From DASZQL01 sp964391865 (GTDB lineage Bacteria > Planctomycetota > Phycisphaerae > Phycisphaerales > UBA1924): a stretch of DNA of 64,000 nucleotides. This document shows, piece after piece, positions 1 to 11,755 of the stretch (the first letter of the stretch is position 1; each line of letters begins with the position of its first letter). The notes beneath the pieces are model-generated. The model did not search any database. It saw only the letters and a list, made by a program, of their open reading frames with translations, and had not been told where the DNA came from. The stretch lies in assembly GCA_964391865.1 (NCBI GenBank), contig CAYMNQ010000005.1, positions 335,831 to 399,830 of the forward strand, read 5' to 3'. The position numbers and the translations under genes were made by a program.

Positions 1-826
1 TCTGCTGCGGGTGGTGGATCCGTTTCTCCGCCGGGCGCCCCTCGTTCACCGCATCGATGAACCAGTCGTACAGCGGCCGATGATTCTCAAACTCCAGCGT
101 GCAGATCGAGTGCGTGATGCCCTCGATCGAGTCCTCGAAGCCGTGTGCCCAGTCATACATCGGGTACAGGCACCACCGGTCGCCCGTGTTGTGATGCGTC
201 TCGTGGACGATGCGGTACAGCACCGGGTCGCGCAGGTTCAGATTGGGCGACGCCATGTCAATCTTGGCGCGCAGCGTCTTCGAGCCGTTGGGGTGCTTCC
301 CATCGCGCATCTCGCGCAGCAGTGTGAGATTCTCTTCCACGCTCCGCGCCCGGAACGGCGACTCGCGCCCCGGGCGCGTCGGCGGGCCGCGGAACTCACC
401 GACCTGCTCCGCCGTCAGATCGCAAACATACGCCTTCCCCTTCCGCACCAGTTCCTCGGCGAACTCGTACATCCGGTCGAAGTAATTGCTCGCGAAGAAC
501 AACCCGCCGCCATTCGGCCCTTCAAAGTCAGCGCCGAGCCACTTCACATCGTGGATGATCGAGTCGACGTACTCCTGCTCCTCCTTCGCGGGGTTGGTGT
601 CGTCAAAGCGCAGGTTGAACTTGCCGCCGTACTTCTGCGCCAGCCCGAAGTTCAGGCAGATCGACTTCGCATGCCCGATGTGCAGATAGCCGTTCGGCTC
701 GGGCGGGAAACGCGTATGCACCCGCGGCACATCAGGACGATCCGGCCACGCCCCCCACTTCCGCGCGGTGTTGTCGGCTTCGATGATCTGTTCGATGAAA
801 CTCAGTGGCCTGCTGGCGTCGGGCAT
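1..826 (-). CDS. glnS: glutaminyl-tRNA synthetase, N-terminal part (cut by window start)
   Basis: Charges tRNA-Gln with glutamine in the cytoplasm. The translated start reads [19 protein letters not shown], followed by the class I '[15 protein letters not shown]' HIGH motif, 'RFDDTNP', and '[18 protein letters not shown]', all typical of GlnRS rather than GluRS. The ATG at 826 has an AAGGAG ribosome-binding site about 7 nt upstream. The gene runs off the left edge, so the KMSK motif and the anticodon-binding beta-barrels are not visible. It lies 119 nt downstream of gltX on the same strand and the two are probably co-transcribed. Confidence 0.96.
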   Translation of the reverse strand, partial: MPDASRPLSFIEQIIEADNTARKWGAWPDRPDVPRVHTRFPPEPNGYLHIGHAKSICLNFGLAQKYGGKFNLRFDDTNPAKEEQEYVDSIIHDVKWLGADFEGPNGGGLFFASNYFDRMYEFAEELVRKGKAYVCDLTAEQVGEFRGPPTRPGRESPFRARSVEENLTLLREMRDGKHPNGSKTLRAKIDMASPNLNLRDPVLYRIVHETHHNTGDRWCLYPMYDWAHGFEDSIEGITHSICTLEFENHRPLYDWFIDAVNEGRPAEKRIHHPQQ

Positions 827-945
827 GGCAAGCTCCTTCACCCGCGTGCGGCGGGCGGTCCAGAGATCGCTCGCGCGGCGCGGGGGGAATTGGGTTGTTG
901 AACAGAAGAGTGTACCGGGAATCGGCCACGAATCGGGAAGCGGGA

Positions 946-2700
946 TCAGCGGCACGACGCGAGACAGCGCGAAACCCGCTTCATCACGCCAGGCTTCCCG
1001 ATCACCCCCAGCGTCTCACCCAGCCCCGGGCTGACCGATGTCCCCGTCATCGCAACGCGCAGCGGCTGCGCCACCGCCCCGATCTGCAGCCCCTTCGTCG
1101 CCGCGAACGCTTCGATCGCTGAGTTGATCGCCCCCGGCTCGAACGGCTCGATCGTCTCGATCACGCCCGCCAGCTCGCGCAACACGTCGATCCCCATCGG
1201 CCCGCTGCCGTCCTTGTTCACCGGCGCGAGCACGTGCTTCTTCACCGCCGCCTCGTCGAACACCACCGCATCATCATCCACCAGCACAAACGCCGCCGGC
1301 TTCATCGCGTCCGCCAGCGTCTTGCACCGCGGCTTCACCGCCCGCGCCAGCCACACAAACCGCCGCTCATCGAGTTTCTCGATCAATCGCGGGTCGAACC
1401 GCGCGCACCACTCACGCCAACGCGCCGCAAACTGCTCGTCGGTCATCGCGCCGAGCGCATCCGCGTTGAACGCCATCAGCTTCTTGCGGTCGAATCGCGC
1501 GTTCGTCTTTCCGATCCGCGGCAGGTCGAAGTTCTTCGCCAGGAATTCCATGTCGAACCGCTCGAGATTCGTGCCGTCGGCGTTCTTCAGCCCCGGATTC
1601 CAGCCGAGCAGCGCGATGAAATTGCAGATCACCTCCGGCAGATACCCCGCCTTGCGGAAATCCTCGACGCTGACCTCGGGGAGCGACAGCCCCATCGAAG
1701 CCGCGAGCGTTTCGAGCTGCGACGTTTCGAGCTGCCGCTTCGTGTCGCCCAGCCACGCCGTCCACGTCGAGCCGTCGATCGCGCTCACGGGCGAATCCTT
1801 CAACGCCTTCTGCTTCACCGCCGCGCGCGCCGCTTGATCCCGCTCGCGCTTGCTCATCTTCGCCCCTTGGTCGTTGAAGATCAGCGGCATGTGCGCGTAC
1901 ACGGGAGTGCGGTAACCGAGCGCCCGCTGCAGCATCGCGTGCCGCGGCGTGTTCATCAGGTGCTCCTGCCCGCGCAGCACGTGCGTCACGCCCATCGTCT
2001 CGTCATCGACCACCACGCCGAAGTGGTACGTCGGGAAGCCGTCCGCCTTGCGCAGCACGAAATCATCCACTTCGTTCGACGCGAACTTCACCTCGCCCAG
2101 TACTTCATCCATGACATGGACAGTCTCCTCCGGCGTGCGCAGACGCACCACATGCGGCTCGCCCGCGCTCATGCGCCGCTTCTGCTCCGCGACGGGCAGG
2201 ATGTCGCCCGCCGCGGGGCGATAGCGGAACGTCTCCTTCGCGGCGGTCGCCGCCTTGCGCATCTCATCGATCTTCGAAGCGGGCGTGAAATCCGCGTACG
2301 CGGTGCCACGCTCGATCATCTCGTTCAGGATGCGGTTGTACAGGTCAAGCCGCTGCGACTGATAGAACGGCGCCACCCCGCGCGGGTCGCCGCCGATCGT
2401 CACGCTTCCATTCCCCTCTTCACTCGATGCCTTGATGCCTTGATGCCCCGATGCCTTCCGCGCCAGCTCCGGCCCCTCATCCCACTCGATCCCCAGCCAC
2501 GCGAGGTCCTCCATGATCCCCCGCGCGGAAGCTTCGCTCGACCGCGCCTGATCGGTGTCCTCGATGCGCAGCAGGAAGTGCCCGCCCATCCGCCGAGCGA
2601 ACGCCCAGCAGAAGAGCGCGGTCCGCGCCCCGCCGATGTGCAGGTGCCCGGTGGGCGAGGGAGCGAAACGGGTGATGACGAGATTGGAGCCGGTGGACAT
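946..2700 (-). CDS. gltX: glutamyl-tRNA synthetase
   Basis: Charges tRNA-Glu (and possibly tRNA-Gln) with glutamate. The HIGH motif is '[13 protein letters not shown]' (residues 13-24) and the KMSKR motif is in '[10 protein letters not shown]'. The protein is 584 aa, about 100 longer than most bacterial GluRS. One extra piece, about residues 81-107, sits where relatives read 'DEGP..GG.YGPY.QSER' and is encoded partly by a tandem TTGATGCC-type repeat (2425-2456). The start is placed at ATG 2700 because the HIGH motif follows at the usual distance; an upstream in-frame GTG at 2730 would add ten residues. No clear Shine-Dalgarno sequence is visible. A second insertion follows KMSK. Confidence 0.96.
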   Translation of the reverse strand: MSTGSNLVITRFAPSPTGHLHIGGARTALFCWAFARRMGGHFLLRIEDTDQARSSEASARGIMEDLAWLGIEWDEGPELARKASGHQGIKASSEEGNGSVTIGGDPRGVAPFYQSQRLDLYNRILNEMIERGTAYADFTPASKIDEMRKAATAAKETFRYRPAAGDILPVAEQKRRMSAGEPHVVRLRTPEETVHVMDEVLGEVKFASNEVDDFVLRKADGFPTYHFGVVVDDETMGVTHVLRGQEHLMNTPRHAMLQRALGYRTPVYAHMPLIFNDQGAKMSKRERDQAARAAVKQKALKDSPVSAIDGSTWTAWLGDTKRQLETSQLETLAASMGLSLPEVSVEDFRKAGYLPEVICNFIALLGWNPGLKNADGTNLERFDMEFLAKNFDLPRIGKTNARFDRKKLMAFNADALGAMTDEQFAARWREWCARFDPRLIEKLDERRFVWLARAVKPRCKTLADAMKPAAFVLVDDDAVVFDEAAVKKHVLAPVNKDGSGPMGIDVLRELAGVIETIEPFEPGAINSAIEAFAATKGLQIGAVAQPLRVAMTGTSVSPGLGETLGVIGKPGVMKRVSRCLASCR

Positions 2701-2763
2701 GGGCGTGGCAGCGTAGCAGAGGGCGGACACTCAGAATCATGGCCACTCAGTCTGTAGAGCGAC

Positions 2764-3513
2764 TTAGCGTGTCGGGCCGCGCATCAGTTGATAGAGGTCC
2801 CGCGGCTGCGGGAACAACTGTGCCGCCTGTTCGCCAGTCAACCGTCGCGCACGTCCAAGCCGAGGAATCTCCAGCGGCTTGCCGGTGGCTTTGGCGAATT
2901 TTCTGACAGTTCGTGTAAACCGAAATCCCCAATCAAACTCGGTCAGCAGCACATGTTCGCGCATGGCCTCGGCGTCCGAACGGTCCACGATTCTCCACTG
3001 CTGAACCGGATACGTCGAAGTGTTGTGCCATGGCCCTCGTGTGACCGAGCCACATACGAAGCGAAAGCCCTCCACCCGAGAGATAGGCCATTCCAAACCC
3101 CGGCGTATATCTCGCACGACACCGCTTCCGGGATCGAACAGAGCGATCGCGCTCCTTTTTTTCCAGATGCTTATCTTCCACAGCAGCATCCCGAGCATCA
3201 TCACCATCATGAAGCCGGCGAAGCCGTGAAGCACCCACCAGAGTTGATCGTACGTGAGACTCATCCCCTGCGCGCCCTGCTGCGCAATCTGCCGACGAAG
3301 AATCCACAGCATCGCGTGGATCAGAAGCCACGGCGTGCACACGAAGCCAATCCACATCACCGCCGAGCCGTGCCGATTCAAATCGACAATCAGCACACCG
3401 TCGCGCCAGCGTGCATGAAAGAGATCCGGCTCACCACCAAACTCGTCCGGAAAGAACACGGACTGTTCAGCCGCTTGGGATCGGTCCGGATTGTCACCAA
3501 TCGAAGCAGCCAC
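2764..3513 (-). CDS. hypothetical membrane protein
   Basis: 249-aa protein of unknown function. Two strongly hydrophobic segments ('VMWIGFVCTPWLLIHAMLWIL' and 'VLHGFAGFMMVMMLGMLLW') lie in the first half. A soluble basic domain rich in Arg and aromatic residues follows. The GTG start at 3513 is chosen because AGGAG lies 7 nt upstream; a longer frame to 3594 would run into the fumC promoter region. It is transcribed divergently from fumC and lies directly upstream of gltX. No family is recognised. Confidence 0.6.
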   Translation of the reverse strand: MAASIGDNPDRSQAAEQSVFFPDEFGGEPDLFHARWRDGVLIVDLNRHGSAVMWIGFVCTPWLLIHAMLWILRRQIAQQGAQGMSLTYDQLWWVLHGFAGFMMVMMLGMLLWKISIWKKRSAIALFDPGSGVVRDIRRGLEWPISRVEGFRFVCGSVTRGPWHNTSTYPVQQWRIVDRSDAEAMREHVLLTEFDWGFRFTRTVRKFAKATGKPLEIPRLGRARRLTGEQAAQLFPQPRDLYQLMRGPTR

Positions 3514-3620
3514 GCCGGAACTCCTACCGCAAGCAGTCAATCCTACCTCGCTCGCGATTGCTACTCTGCTCGAACCGATCGATCCACTCTTCACTCGTGA
3601 ACCGCCAGAGGCCCGAGACC

Positions 3621-5180
<1,560 letters not shown>

Positions 5181-5245
5181 AGTTCTCCCCGGCGCTCGAA
5201 TCGCGCCATCGAAGCTCGACCCGCCGCTTTGAGTTGGAGAATGAG

Positions 5246-6604
5246 ATGCCGCCCGTGCGAAGAGCGCAGCATTCTCGCCGAGTTCCGAGACCCGAGAACG
5301 CGCCGCGCGATGCTCGACACACCACGAGTGCGTTCGCATTGACCGCCCTGATTACGACGTCGCTCGCGCTGGGCGCGCCGATTCACGCCCACACGCCCGG
5401 CCCGGAGGAATCGAAGCCCGTCATGCCAGACCCGGCTCTCACCGACGAAGCGCCGGGCGAGTTGTCACCCGCCCAGCCGCCCACCGCGCGGATCGACGAG
5501 GATGACGCCGACGAACTCGCCGACGAAACGCCGGGGCCGTTCGAGTGGCTGAATGAAGGCATCCGCGAACTCGAAGCCGGCACCGGACTGCGGATCGGCA
5601 TCGCCTACACCACTCTGCTGCAACACGCCTCGGGCGCGGGCGACCGGCGCACCGCGGCTGCGGGCGACGTGGACCTCACCTTCCGCTGGACCCTGCTCGG
5701 CCGCGGCACGCTCAATCCCGGCACACTGATCTTCAACACCGAGTACCGACACCAGATCGGCGACCTCCCGCCCTCCGCGCTTGCGTCCAGCATCGGCGCC
5801 GGGATCGCCACCACCAACGGCTTCTCCGAGCGGCCCGTCGTCATCAAGGATGCGTACTGGGTGCAGCACGCGCTTGACGGCCTCCTCCGCTTCGGCGCGG
5901 GGCGCGCCGATCCGGAGAACTTCGTGGGCGGGCACCGTCTCCAGAGCGCCAACACCTTCTTTCTCCACAAGGCCTTCTCGGGAAATCCGGCGATCGCGTA
6001 CCCCGGCAGCGGGCTGGCCGCCGCTTTCGGCATCGTGCCCCACGAGTCCTGGTACATCAGCGCCGGCGCTGCGAACGCCTACGGCCGCGTCACCACCACC
6101 GAGTTCGAATCACTGTTCGATGAATGGGACCTGTTCACCTTCGTCGAAGCCGGATGGACGCCCAGGCTCGACGGGCTGGGGCAAGGCCGGTACCGCATCG
6201 CGCTGTGGCACATCGATGATCGCTCACCCCCCGACTCCGGAACGCGTCCGGACGATGCAGGAGTCAGCGTCATCATCGACCAAGACATCGGCGAGCGACT
6301 CAAGCTGTTCGCCAGGTACGCCCACTCCGACGCCGATGTGACAGGCGTGTCGAACCTCGTCGAAGGCGGCGGAGCGCTCACCGGGATTCTCGGTTCGCAG
6401 AGCGTCACGGGCCTCGCGCTCGCATTCGCAGACTATTCATCCGCGAACCGGCGTGATGAGACCATCGCAGAGATATTCCACCGCTGGCAACTGACAGGCA
6501 ACACTCAACTCACCGTCGGCGGGCAGCTCATCTTGAACCCCGCCGACAGCCCGAACGACGACGCGCTCGCCGTTTTCTCGCTCCGCCTGCGCATCAGCTT
6601 CTAG
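5246..6604 (+). CDS. carbohydrate/OprB-like porin family outer-membrane protein
   Basis: 452-aa secreted protein. An Arg-rich N-terminus and hydrophobic stretch ('ALTALITTSLALGAPIHAH') form a signal peptide. An acidic Pro/Asp/Glu linker follows (about residues 50-95). The rest alternates short beta-strand patterns and ends in 'FSLRLRISF' with a terminal Phe, as outer-membrane barrels do. Phrases such as 'FGAGRADPENFVGG', 'YPGSGLAAAFGI' and 'WHIDDR' match the OprB-like porin style. GGAG lies just upstream of ATG 5246. Its place between fumC and aspA suggests uptake of a small organic substrate, but specificity cannot be read from sequence. Confidence 0.7.
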   Translation: MPPVRRAQHSRRVPRPENAPRDARHTTSAFALTALITTSLALGAPIHAHTPGPEESKPVMPDPALTDEAPGELSPAQPPTARIDEDDADELADETPGPFEWLNEGIRELEAGTGLRIGIAYTTLLQHASGAGDRRTAAAGDVDLTFRWTLLGRGTLNPGTLIFNTEYRHQIGDLPPSALASSIGAGIATTNGFSERPVVIKDAYWVQHALDGLLRFGAGRADPENFVGGHRLQSANTFFLHKAFSGNPAIAYPGSGLAAAFGIVPHESWYISAGAANAYGRVTTTEFESLFDEWDLFTFVEAGWTPRLDGLGQGRYRIALWHIDDRSPPDSGTRPDDAGVSVIIDQDIGERLKLFARYAHSDADVTGVSNLVEGGGALTGILGSQSVTGLALAFADYSSANRRDETIAEIFHRWQLTGNTQLTVGGQLILNPADSPNDDALAVFSLRLRISF

Positions 6605-6651
6605 AATCACGCCCGACCCCGCCGACCATTCTTGATCCAGGAGCCGCCCGC

Positions 6652-8082
6652 ATGCCCGCCCGCGCCGAAAAACGCCGCGCCCGTCCCGCCGCCCAGCGCA
6701 CCGAGCACGATCTCCTCGGCTCGATGCGCCTCCCCGCCGCCGCGTACTACGGCGTGCAGACCGAGCGCGCCCTGCGCAACTTCAATATCTCGGGCGTGCC
6801 CATCTCCCTCTACCCGGACCTCATCAGGGCGCTCGCAATGGTCAAACTCGCCGCCGCCCGCGCGAACCACGACACCGGCGCGCTCGACGCCCGCCGCCGC
6901 CGCGCGATCGAGAAGGCCTGCCGCGATGTCATCAACGGCGAGTTGCACGACCAGTTCCCCGTCGACATCTTCCAGGGCGGCGCGGGAACCTCCACCAACA
7001 TGAACGCCAACGAGGTGCTCGCCAACCGAGGGCTCGAGCACATGCGCCGCGCGCGGGGCGACTACCAGCACCTCGACCCGCACGACCATCTGAACCTCTC
7101 GCAGAGCACGAACGACGCCTACCCCACCGCGCTGCACGTCGCGATGCTGCTCGGCAACGCCCCGCTCATCGACGAAGTGTCGCGCCTCGTCGGAGCGTTC
7201 CGCAAGAAAGGCGCACAGTTCCGCTCGATCGTGAAGATGGGGCGCACGCAGTTGCAGGACGCGGTCCCCATGACGCTGGGGCAGGAATTCAACGCCTGGG
7301 CCGCCAGCATCGAGGACGAGATCGACGCGCTCCGCGCCGCCGAGCGCGTGCTCTGCGAAGTGAACATGGGCGGTACCGCGATCGGCACCGGCCTCAACGC
7401 CCCGCGCGGCTACGCAACCCGCTGCGTCCGCCACCTCGCCCGCATCACCGGCAAGCCGATGCGCCTCGCCCGCGACCTGATCGAAGCGACGCAGGACACC
7501 CAGGCCTTCGTCCTCTACCACACCACGCTCCGCAGCTTGTGCATCAAGCTCAGCAAGGTGTGCAACGACCTCCGACTGCTCTCCTCCGGCCCACGCGCCG
7601 GGCTGGGCGAGATCAAGCTCCCCGCCATGCAGCCGGGCAGCTCGATCATGCCGGGCAAGGTCAACCCGGTGATCCCCGAAGTGGTCAACCAGGTGTGCTA
7701 CAAGGTGATCGGCAACGACGTGTGCGTCACCATGGCCGCCGAAGCCGGGCAGCTTCAGCTCAACGTCATGGAGCCCGTCATCGCGCAGTGCGTCTTCGAG
7801 GGGCAGACACTCGTCCGCAATGTCGTCCGCACGCTGCGCGTCTCGTGCGTCGAGGGCATCACCGCCGACGCCGACGCCTGCCGCAACTTCGTCGACCGCA
7901 GCATCGGCATCGTCACCGCGCTCAACCCCCTCATCGGCTACGAGCGCGCCACGCAGATCGCCGCAGAGGCACAGAAGTCCGGGCGCGGCGTGATCGAACT
8001 CGTCCGCGAACGCGGCTGGGTCACCGAAGCGCAGCTCAAGCGCGCCCTCAGCATCCGGAACCTCACCGGCGTCCGCGCCTGA
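6652..8082 (+). CDS. aspA: aspartate ammonia-lyase
   Basis: Deaminates L-aspartate to fumarate and ammonia. It is 476 aa, normal for the family. Aspartase-type signatures are 'YYGVQTERALRNFNISG', 'FPVDIFQGGAGTSTNMNANEVLANRGLE', 'LSQSTNDAYPTALH' and 'GSSIMPGKVNPVIPEVVNQV'. AGGAG lies 8 nt upstream of the ATG. It is homologous to fumC two genes upstream, but the 'QGGAGTS' and 'STNDAYPT' forms separate the two activities. The Dcu-family transporter follows after 36 nt, so import or exchange of aspartate and fumarate is probably coupled to this reaction. Confidence 0.93.
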   Translation: MPARAEKRRARPAAQRTEHDLLGSMRLPAAAYYGVQTERALRNFNISGVPISLYPDLIRALAMVKLAAARANHDTGALDARRRRAIEKACRDVINGELHDQFPVDIFQGGAGTSTNMNANEVLANRGLEHMRRARGDYQHLDPHDHLNLSQSTNDAYPTALHVAMLLGNAPLIDEVSRLVGAFRKKGAQFRSIVKMGRTQLQDAVPMTLGQEFNAWAASIEDEIDALRAAERVLCEVNMGGTAIGTGLNAPRGYATRCVRHLARITGKPMRLARDLIEATQDTQAFVLYHTTLRSLCIKLSKVCNDLRLLSSGPRAGLGEIKLPAMQPGSSIMPGKVNPVIPEVVNQVCYKVIGNDVCVTMAAEAGQLQLNVMEPVIAQCVFEGQTLVRNVVRTLRVSCVEGITADADACRNFVDRSIGIVTALNPLIGYERATQIAAEAQKSGRGVIELVRERGWVTEAQLKRALSIRNLTGVRA

Positions 8083-8118
8083 CGAACCGCCGCACGCCGT
8101 CACAACGGAGCCCCGCGC

Positions 8119-9600
8119 ATGATCTGGCTCGAGTTCGCCGTCGTGATTGCCGCCATCATCATCGGCGCCCGCGTCGGCGGCGCGGGGTTGGGAACCGTCG
8201 CCGCGCTCGGACTCGCCGTGCTGGTCTTCGGCTTCGGGCTGCCGCCCTCCTCGCCTCCTGTCGCGGTGCTCGCGATCCTTGTCTCCGTCGTCACCGCCGC
8301 CGCATGCCTCCAGTCCTCCGGCGGCATGGACCTGCTGATCGCGCTCGCCGATCGCGCCCTGCGCGCGCAGCCGAAGTGGATCACCCTCGTCGGCCCGGCG
8401 GTCTCATACGCCTTCACCTTCTGCGCGGGCACCGGGCACGTCGCCTACGCCGTTCTCCCCGTGATCGCGGAAGTGGCGCGCAAGGCGGGCATCCGCCCCG
8501 AGCTCCCGATGTCGATCAGCGTCATCGCCAGCCAGCAGGCGATCACCGCCAGCCCGCTTTCCGCCGCCACCGCAGGCCTCCTCGGCATCCTCACCGCTGC
8601 CAATCTCACCATCAACGGAAGGCCCGTCGAACTCTGGCACATCCTCGCGATCTGCATCCCTTCAACTCTCATCGGCTGCTTCGCCGGCGCCGTCGTCGCC
8701 GGCTTCATCGGCAAAGACCTCGCCGAAGACCCGGTCTACAAGGAACGGCTCGCGAAGGGACTGGTCGAGGAACCCAAACCCCTCCCAAGGCTCGAGGGCG
8801 CGGCGCGCCGGCGCGCCATCGGCGCCGTCTGCACCTTTCTCTCCGCCGCCGCCGTCGTCGTCGCTTTCGGAATGTTCCAGGGCCTGCGCTCCACCTTCAC
8901 CGAGATCGCAGCACCCTCCGGCACCATCACCGCCGACGCGCTTGAGAACGCGCTCAGCGACCTCTCCGACCCCGAACGTGCGCACGAGCCCGTCACGCGC
9001 GAGCAGATCGCGCGCGGCCTCGAATCGCTCCGCGACCGTCCCGCCCAGGAGCGCACCACCCCCGTCGGCATGCCGACCCTCATCCAGATCGTCATGTACT
9101 CCGCCGCGGGCGTGATGATGCTCTTCTTCGGCGCCGCCCCCGCACAGACCATCCGCACGCCCGTCGCCGCCGCGGGCGTCGTCGCCTTCATCTCCATCGT
9201 CGGGCTGGGATGGATGGGCAACTGCTTCTTCGACGGCAACCGTGCCGCGATCGTGACCGCGCTCGCCGACATCATCAACGCCCACCCGTGGGTCTTCGCG
9301 ATCGGCCTCTTCGGGCTGTCCATCGTGCTCTTCAGCCAGGCATCCACCGTCGCCGCCCTCGTGCCCGTGGGGATCGCGCTCGGCCTCTCCGCCCCCGACC
9401 TGATCGCCAGCTTCCCTGCGGTCAACGGCTACTTCTTCCTTCCGACCTACGGCACGATCGTCGCCGCGGTAGCCTTCGACTGCACGGGGACCACGCGCAT
9501 CGGCAAGTATGTACTCAACCACTCGTTCATGCTGCCGGGGCTGGTCTCCACCGCCGGCGCGGTGCTCGCCGGCTGGCTCCTCACCGCCGCCATGTTCTGA
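8119..9600 (+). CDS. dcuA: anaerobic C4-dicarboxylate transporter, Dcu family
   Basis: Inner-membrane carrier for aspartate/fumarate/succinate exchange or uptake. It shows the family pattern 'MIWLEFAVVIAAIIIGARVGGAGLG', 'VSYAFTFCAGTGHVAY', 'VIASQQAITASPLSAAT' and 'NGYFFLPTYGTIVAA...STGTTRIGKY'-like endings (here 'FDCTGTTRIGKYVLN'). It has about ten hydrophobic segments. At 493 aa it is about 60 longer than E. coli DcuA; the extra length is a polar loop near residues 260-315, between membrane halves. GGAG lies 8 nt before the ATG. DcuA rather than DcuB is inferred from the aspA neighbour only. Confidence 0.88.
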   Translation: MIWLEFAVVIAAIIIGARVGGAGLGTVAALGLAVLVFGFGLPPSSPPVAVLAILVSVVTAAACLQSSGGMDLLIALADRALRAQPKWITLVGPAVSYAFTFCAGTGHVAYAVLPVIAEVARKAGIRPELPMSISVIASQQAITASPLSAATAGLLGILTAANLTINGRPVELWHILAICIPSTLIGCFAGAVVAGFIGKDLAEDPVYKERLAKGLVEEPKPLPRLEGAARRRAIGAVCTFLSAAAVVVAFGMFQGLRSTFTEIAAPSGTITADALENALSDLSDPERAHEPVTREQIARGLESLRDRPAQERTTPVGMPTLIQIVMYSAAGVMMLFFGAAPAQTIRTPVAAAGVVAFISIVGLGWMGNCFFDGNRAAIVTALADIINAHPWVFAIGLFGLSIVLFSQASTVAALVPVGIALGLSAPDLIASFPAVNGYFFLPTYGTIVAAVAFDCTGTTRIGKYVLNHSFMLPGLVSTAGAVLAGWLLTAAMF

Positions 9601-9647
9601 CCGCTCACAGCAGAACAGATTCCGAATCGATGCGAACGATCCGGCGG

Positions 9648-9675
9648 TTGATTCTCGCCGGCGCTCTGCTACACT
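9648..9675 (+). promoter_or_regulatory. sigma70-type promoter of the rplK-rplA-rplJ-rplL operon
   Basis: TTGATT (9648-9653) and TACACT (9670-9675) are separated by 16 nt, upstream of rplK with a leader of about 120 nt. It is the only good -35/-10 pair seen between the dcu stop and the rplK start. Confidence 0.6.
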
Positions 9676-9802
9676 CTCCGCCCCGCTCGGGATCGCTCCC
9701 GGGTGACATTTTAAACCGTTACGACCACCTTGCTCGCCGAATCCCAGGCCGGGATCGGCAAGCCGCGAATCGCTCGCGGGGGCTGGTGGGAGGTGGAGAT
9801 CA

Positions 9803-10234
9803 ATGGCCAAGACGAAAGAAATCACTACAGTCTTCAAGATCATGGCGCCGGCCGGCGCTGCCACGCCCGGCCCACCGCTCGGCCCTGCGCTCGGCGGCAA
9901 CGGCGTCAACCCCGGTCAGTTCATCCAGCAGTTCAACGCGGCGACTCAGTCCCTCAAGGGCATGGTCGTCGGCTGTGTGATCACGGTCTACAAGGACCGC
10001 TCGTTCTCCTTCGAGATCAAGAGCTCGCCCGCGAGCGAACTCCTCAAGAAGGCGGCGAAAGCTGAGAAGGGCTCCGCCACCCCGCAGTCGAGCAAGGTCG
10101 GCAAGGTGAACCGCAAGCAGATCGAAGAGATCGCCAAGCTGAAGATGTCGGACCTCAACGCGATCAGCATGGAATCAGCGATGCGCATGATCGAAGGCTC
10201 CGCCCGCTCGATGGGCATCACGGTGGAGGGCTAA
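9803..10234 (+). CDS. rplK: 50S ribosomal protein L11
   Basis: Binds 23S rRNA at the GTPase-associated centre. It is 143 aa, normal length, with 'FKIMAPAGAATPGPPLGPALGGNGVNPGQF' and a C-terminal RNA-binding domain ending 'RMIEGSARSMGITVEG'. The ATG at 9803 is preceded by a purine-rich GGAGGTGGAG. rplA follows 5 nt after the stop codon in the standard L11-L1-L10-L7/L12 order. Confidence 0.98.
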   Translation: MAKTKEITTVFKIMAPAGAATPGPPLGPALGGNGVNPGQFIQQFNAATQSLKGMVVGCVITVYKDRSFSFEIKSSPASELLKKAAKAEKGSATPQSSKVGKVNRKQIEEIAKLKMSDLNAISMESAMRMIEGSARSMGITVEG

Positions 10235-10239
10235 AGCAC

Positions 10240-10980
10240 ATGAGCAAAGTCATCTCCGCTAAAGAAAAGGCCCGCGCCGCGCTGCTCGCCACGTTCTCGA
10301 AGCGTCACCGCGCCAACATGCAGGTGCGCCCCGAAGAAAGCCTGACACCCGAGCAGGCGGTCGAGACGCTGAAGAAATACAAGATGCCGAAGTTCGACCA
10401 GACGGTGAACGTCGTCATCTTCCTCGGCATCGACCCGAAGCAGGCGGATCAGAACGTCCGCGGCTCCGTGGCGCTGCCCAAAGGCATCGGCAAGAGCAAG
10501 CGGGTCGTCGCGTTCTGCCAGGACGCGCTCGTCAAGGACGCCCTCGCCGCCGGCGCCATCAAGGCGGGCGGCGAAGAGCTCGCCCGCGAGGTCGAGAAGG
10601 GCTGGATGGATTTCGACGTCGCCGTCGCCAGCCCCGACATGATGCGCGTCATCTCCAAGCTCGGCCGCGTGCTCGGCCCGAAGGGGCTTATGCCCTCGCC
10701 CAAGGCGGGCACCGTCGCCGCCGACATCGTGACCGCGGTCAAGGAATACTCCGCCGGCAAGGTCGAGTACCGCAACGACAAGGGCGGGAATGTCCACGCA
10801 GTCATCGGCAAGATGAGCTTCTCCGCCCCCGATCTGGCGGCGAACCTCGCCCACTTCATCCATCACATCGAATCGTCGCGACCCAACACCGTGAAGGGCC
10901 ACTTCATCAAGAAGGTCGCGATCAGCGGCACCATGACGCCCAGCGTCATGGTCGCGGTGCAGCACAAGGTCGTCGAGTAA
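10240..10980 (+). CDS. rplA: 50S ribosomal protein L1
   Basis: L1-stalk protein. In many bacteria it is also the translational repressor of its own operon. It is 246 aa, with the motifs '[23 protein letters not shown]' and '[19 protein letters not shown]'. It starts 5 nt after rplK. A GGAGGG within the end of rplK serves as ribosome-binding site. Confidence 0.98.
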   Translation: MSKVISAKEKARAALLATFSKRHRANMQVRPEESLTPEQAVETLKKYKMPKFDQTVNVVIFLGIDPKQADQNVRGSVALPKGIGKSKRVVAFCQDALVKDALAAGAIKAGGEELAREVEKGWMDFDVAVASPDMMRVISKLGRVLGPKGLMPSPKAGTVAADIVTAVKEYSAGKVEYRNDKGGNVHAVIGKMSFSAPDLAANLAHFIHHIESSRPNTVKGHFIKKVAISGTMTPSVMVAVQHKVVE

Positions 10981-11018
10981 TCGTGAATCAAGGGATCGAG
11001 ACGAAGTAGAGAACTCAT

Positions 11019-11561
11019 ATGAGCAAAGCCGTCAAAAACCTGATGATCCGCGATTACAAGGCGAAGCTCGAAGGCGTCAACGACGCCCTCGTCCTCTCCA
11101 TCCGCGGCGTCAACGCGAAAGACAACAACAAGCTCCGCATGGGGCTTGCCCAGAAGCAGATCAAGGTCACCGTCGTGCGCAACTCGCTCGCCGGGCACGC
11201 CTTCAAGGGCACCGGGCTCGCCGGGCTCGACCCCATCCTCAAGGGCCCCTCGGCCCTCGCCTACGGCGCGTCGGTCGTCGACGTCGCGCGCGAAGTGATG
11301 GAGTGGGCCGGCAAGGTCGCCAACCTCGAACTCAAGGGCGCCGTCCTCGACGGCACCCTCTACACCGGCAAGAAGGGCGTCGAACAACTCAGCAAGTTCC
11401 CAACCCGCGGCGAGGCGCTCAGCCAGACCGTCACCCTCATCCTCAGCCCCGCCCGCAAAATCATGGGCCAGGTCAAGGGCCCGGGCGGCAAGGTCATGGC
11501 GATTATCAAGAGCGTCGAAGAGAAACTCGAAAAAGGCGAAGCCATCGCCAAGGTTGGATAA
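11019..11561 (+). CDS. rplJ: 50S ribosomal protein L10
   Basis: Base of the L7/L12 stalk. It is 180 aa, with an N-terminal rRNA-binding domain ('[27 protein letters not shown]') and a C-terminal helix ('[28 protein letters not shown]') for L12 dimers. The 38-nt gap after rplA is short and shows no long leader. A repeat-rich spacer separates it from rplL. Confidence 0.97.
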   Translation: MSKAVKNLMIRDYKAKLEGVNDALVLSIRGVNAKDNNKLRMGLAQKQIKVTVVRNSLAGHAFKGTGLAGLDPILKGPSALAYGASVVDVAREVMEWAGKVANLELKGAVLDGTLYTGKKGVEQLSKFPTRGEALSQTVTLILSPARKIMGQVKGPGGKVMAIIKSVEEKLEKGEAIAKVG

Positions 11562-11565
11562 GACG

Positions 11566-11660
11566 GAGTGCTGAGGAGCGAGTGCTGAGTGCTGAGAAGC
11601 ACCAGCGGCTCGATACTCAACACTCAACACTCAGCACTCAGAACTCAGAACTCGTTTCTC
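11566..11660. repeat. inverted 'agtgctg / cagcact' word repeat in the rplJ-rplL spacer
   Basis: Several copies of AGTGCTG(A/G) at 11566-11596 are followed by copies of the reverse word, ACTCAACACTCAGCACTCAGAACTC, at 11613-11654. The arm at 11580-11596 is complementary to 11623-11639 with one mismatch, so the transcript could form a stem of about 17 bp between two ribosomal-protein genes. Confidence 0.75.
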
Positions 11661-11755
11661 AGCACTATTCGTACTCGTTCCGACTGGCCTCTCGCGGGGT
11701 TAAAGCGCCGAATGGTTCGGCCCCTCTCGGAGCAGAAGACAGAAAGAAGGTTCCC

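Noticed and set aside
11..901. Long plus-strand open frame opposite glnS
   Set aside because: It is the antisense of GlnRS; its Arg/Pro/His-rich product has no motif. High GC produces such frames across the whole window.
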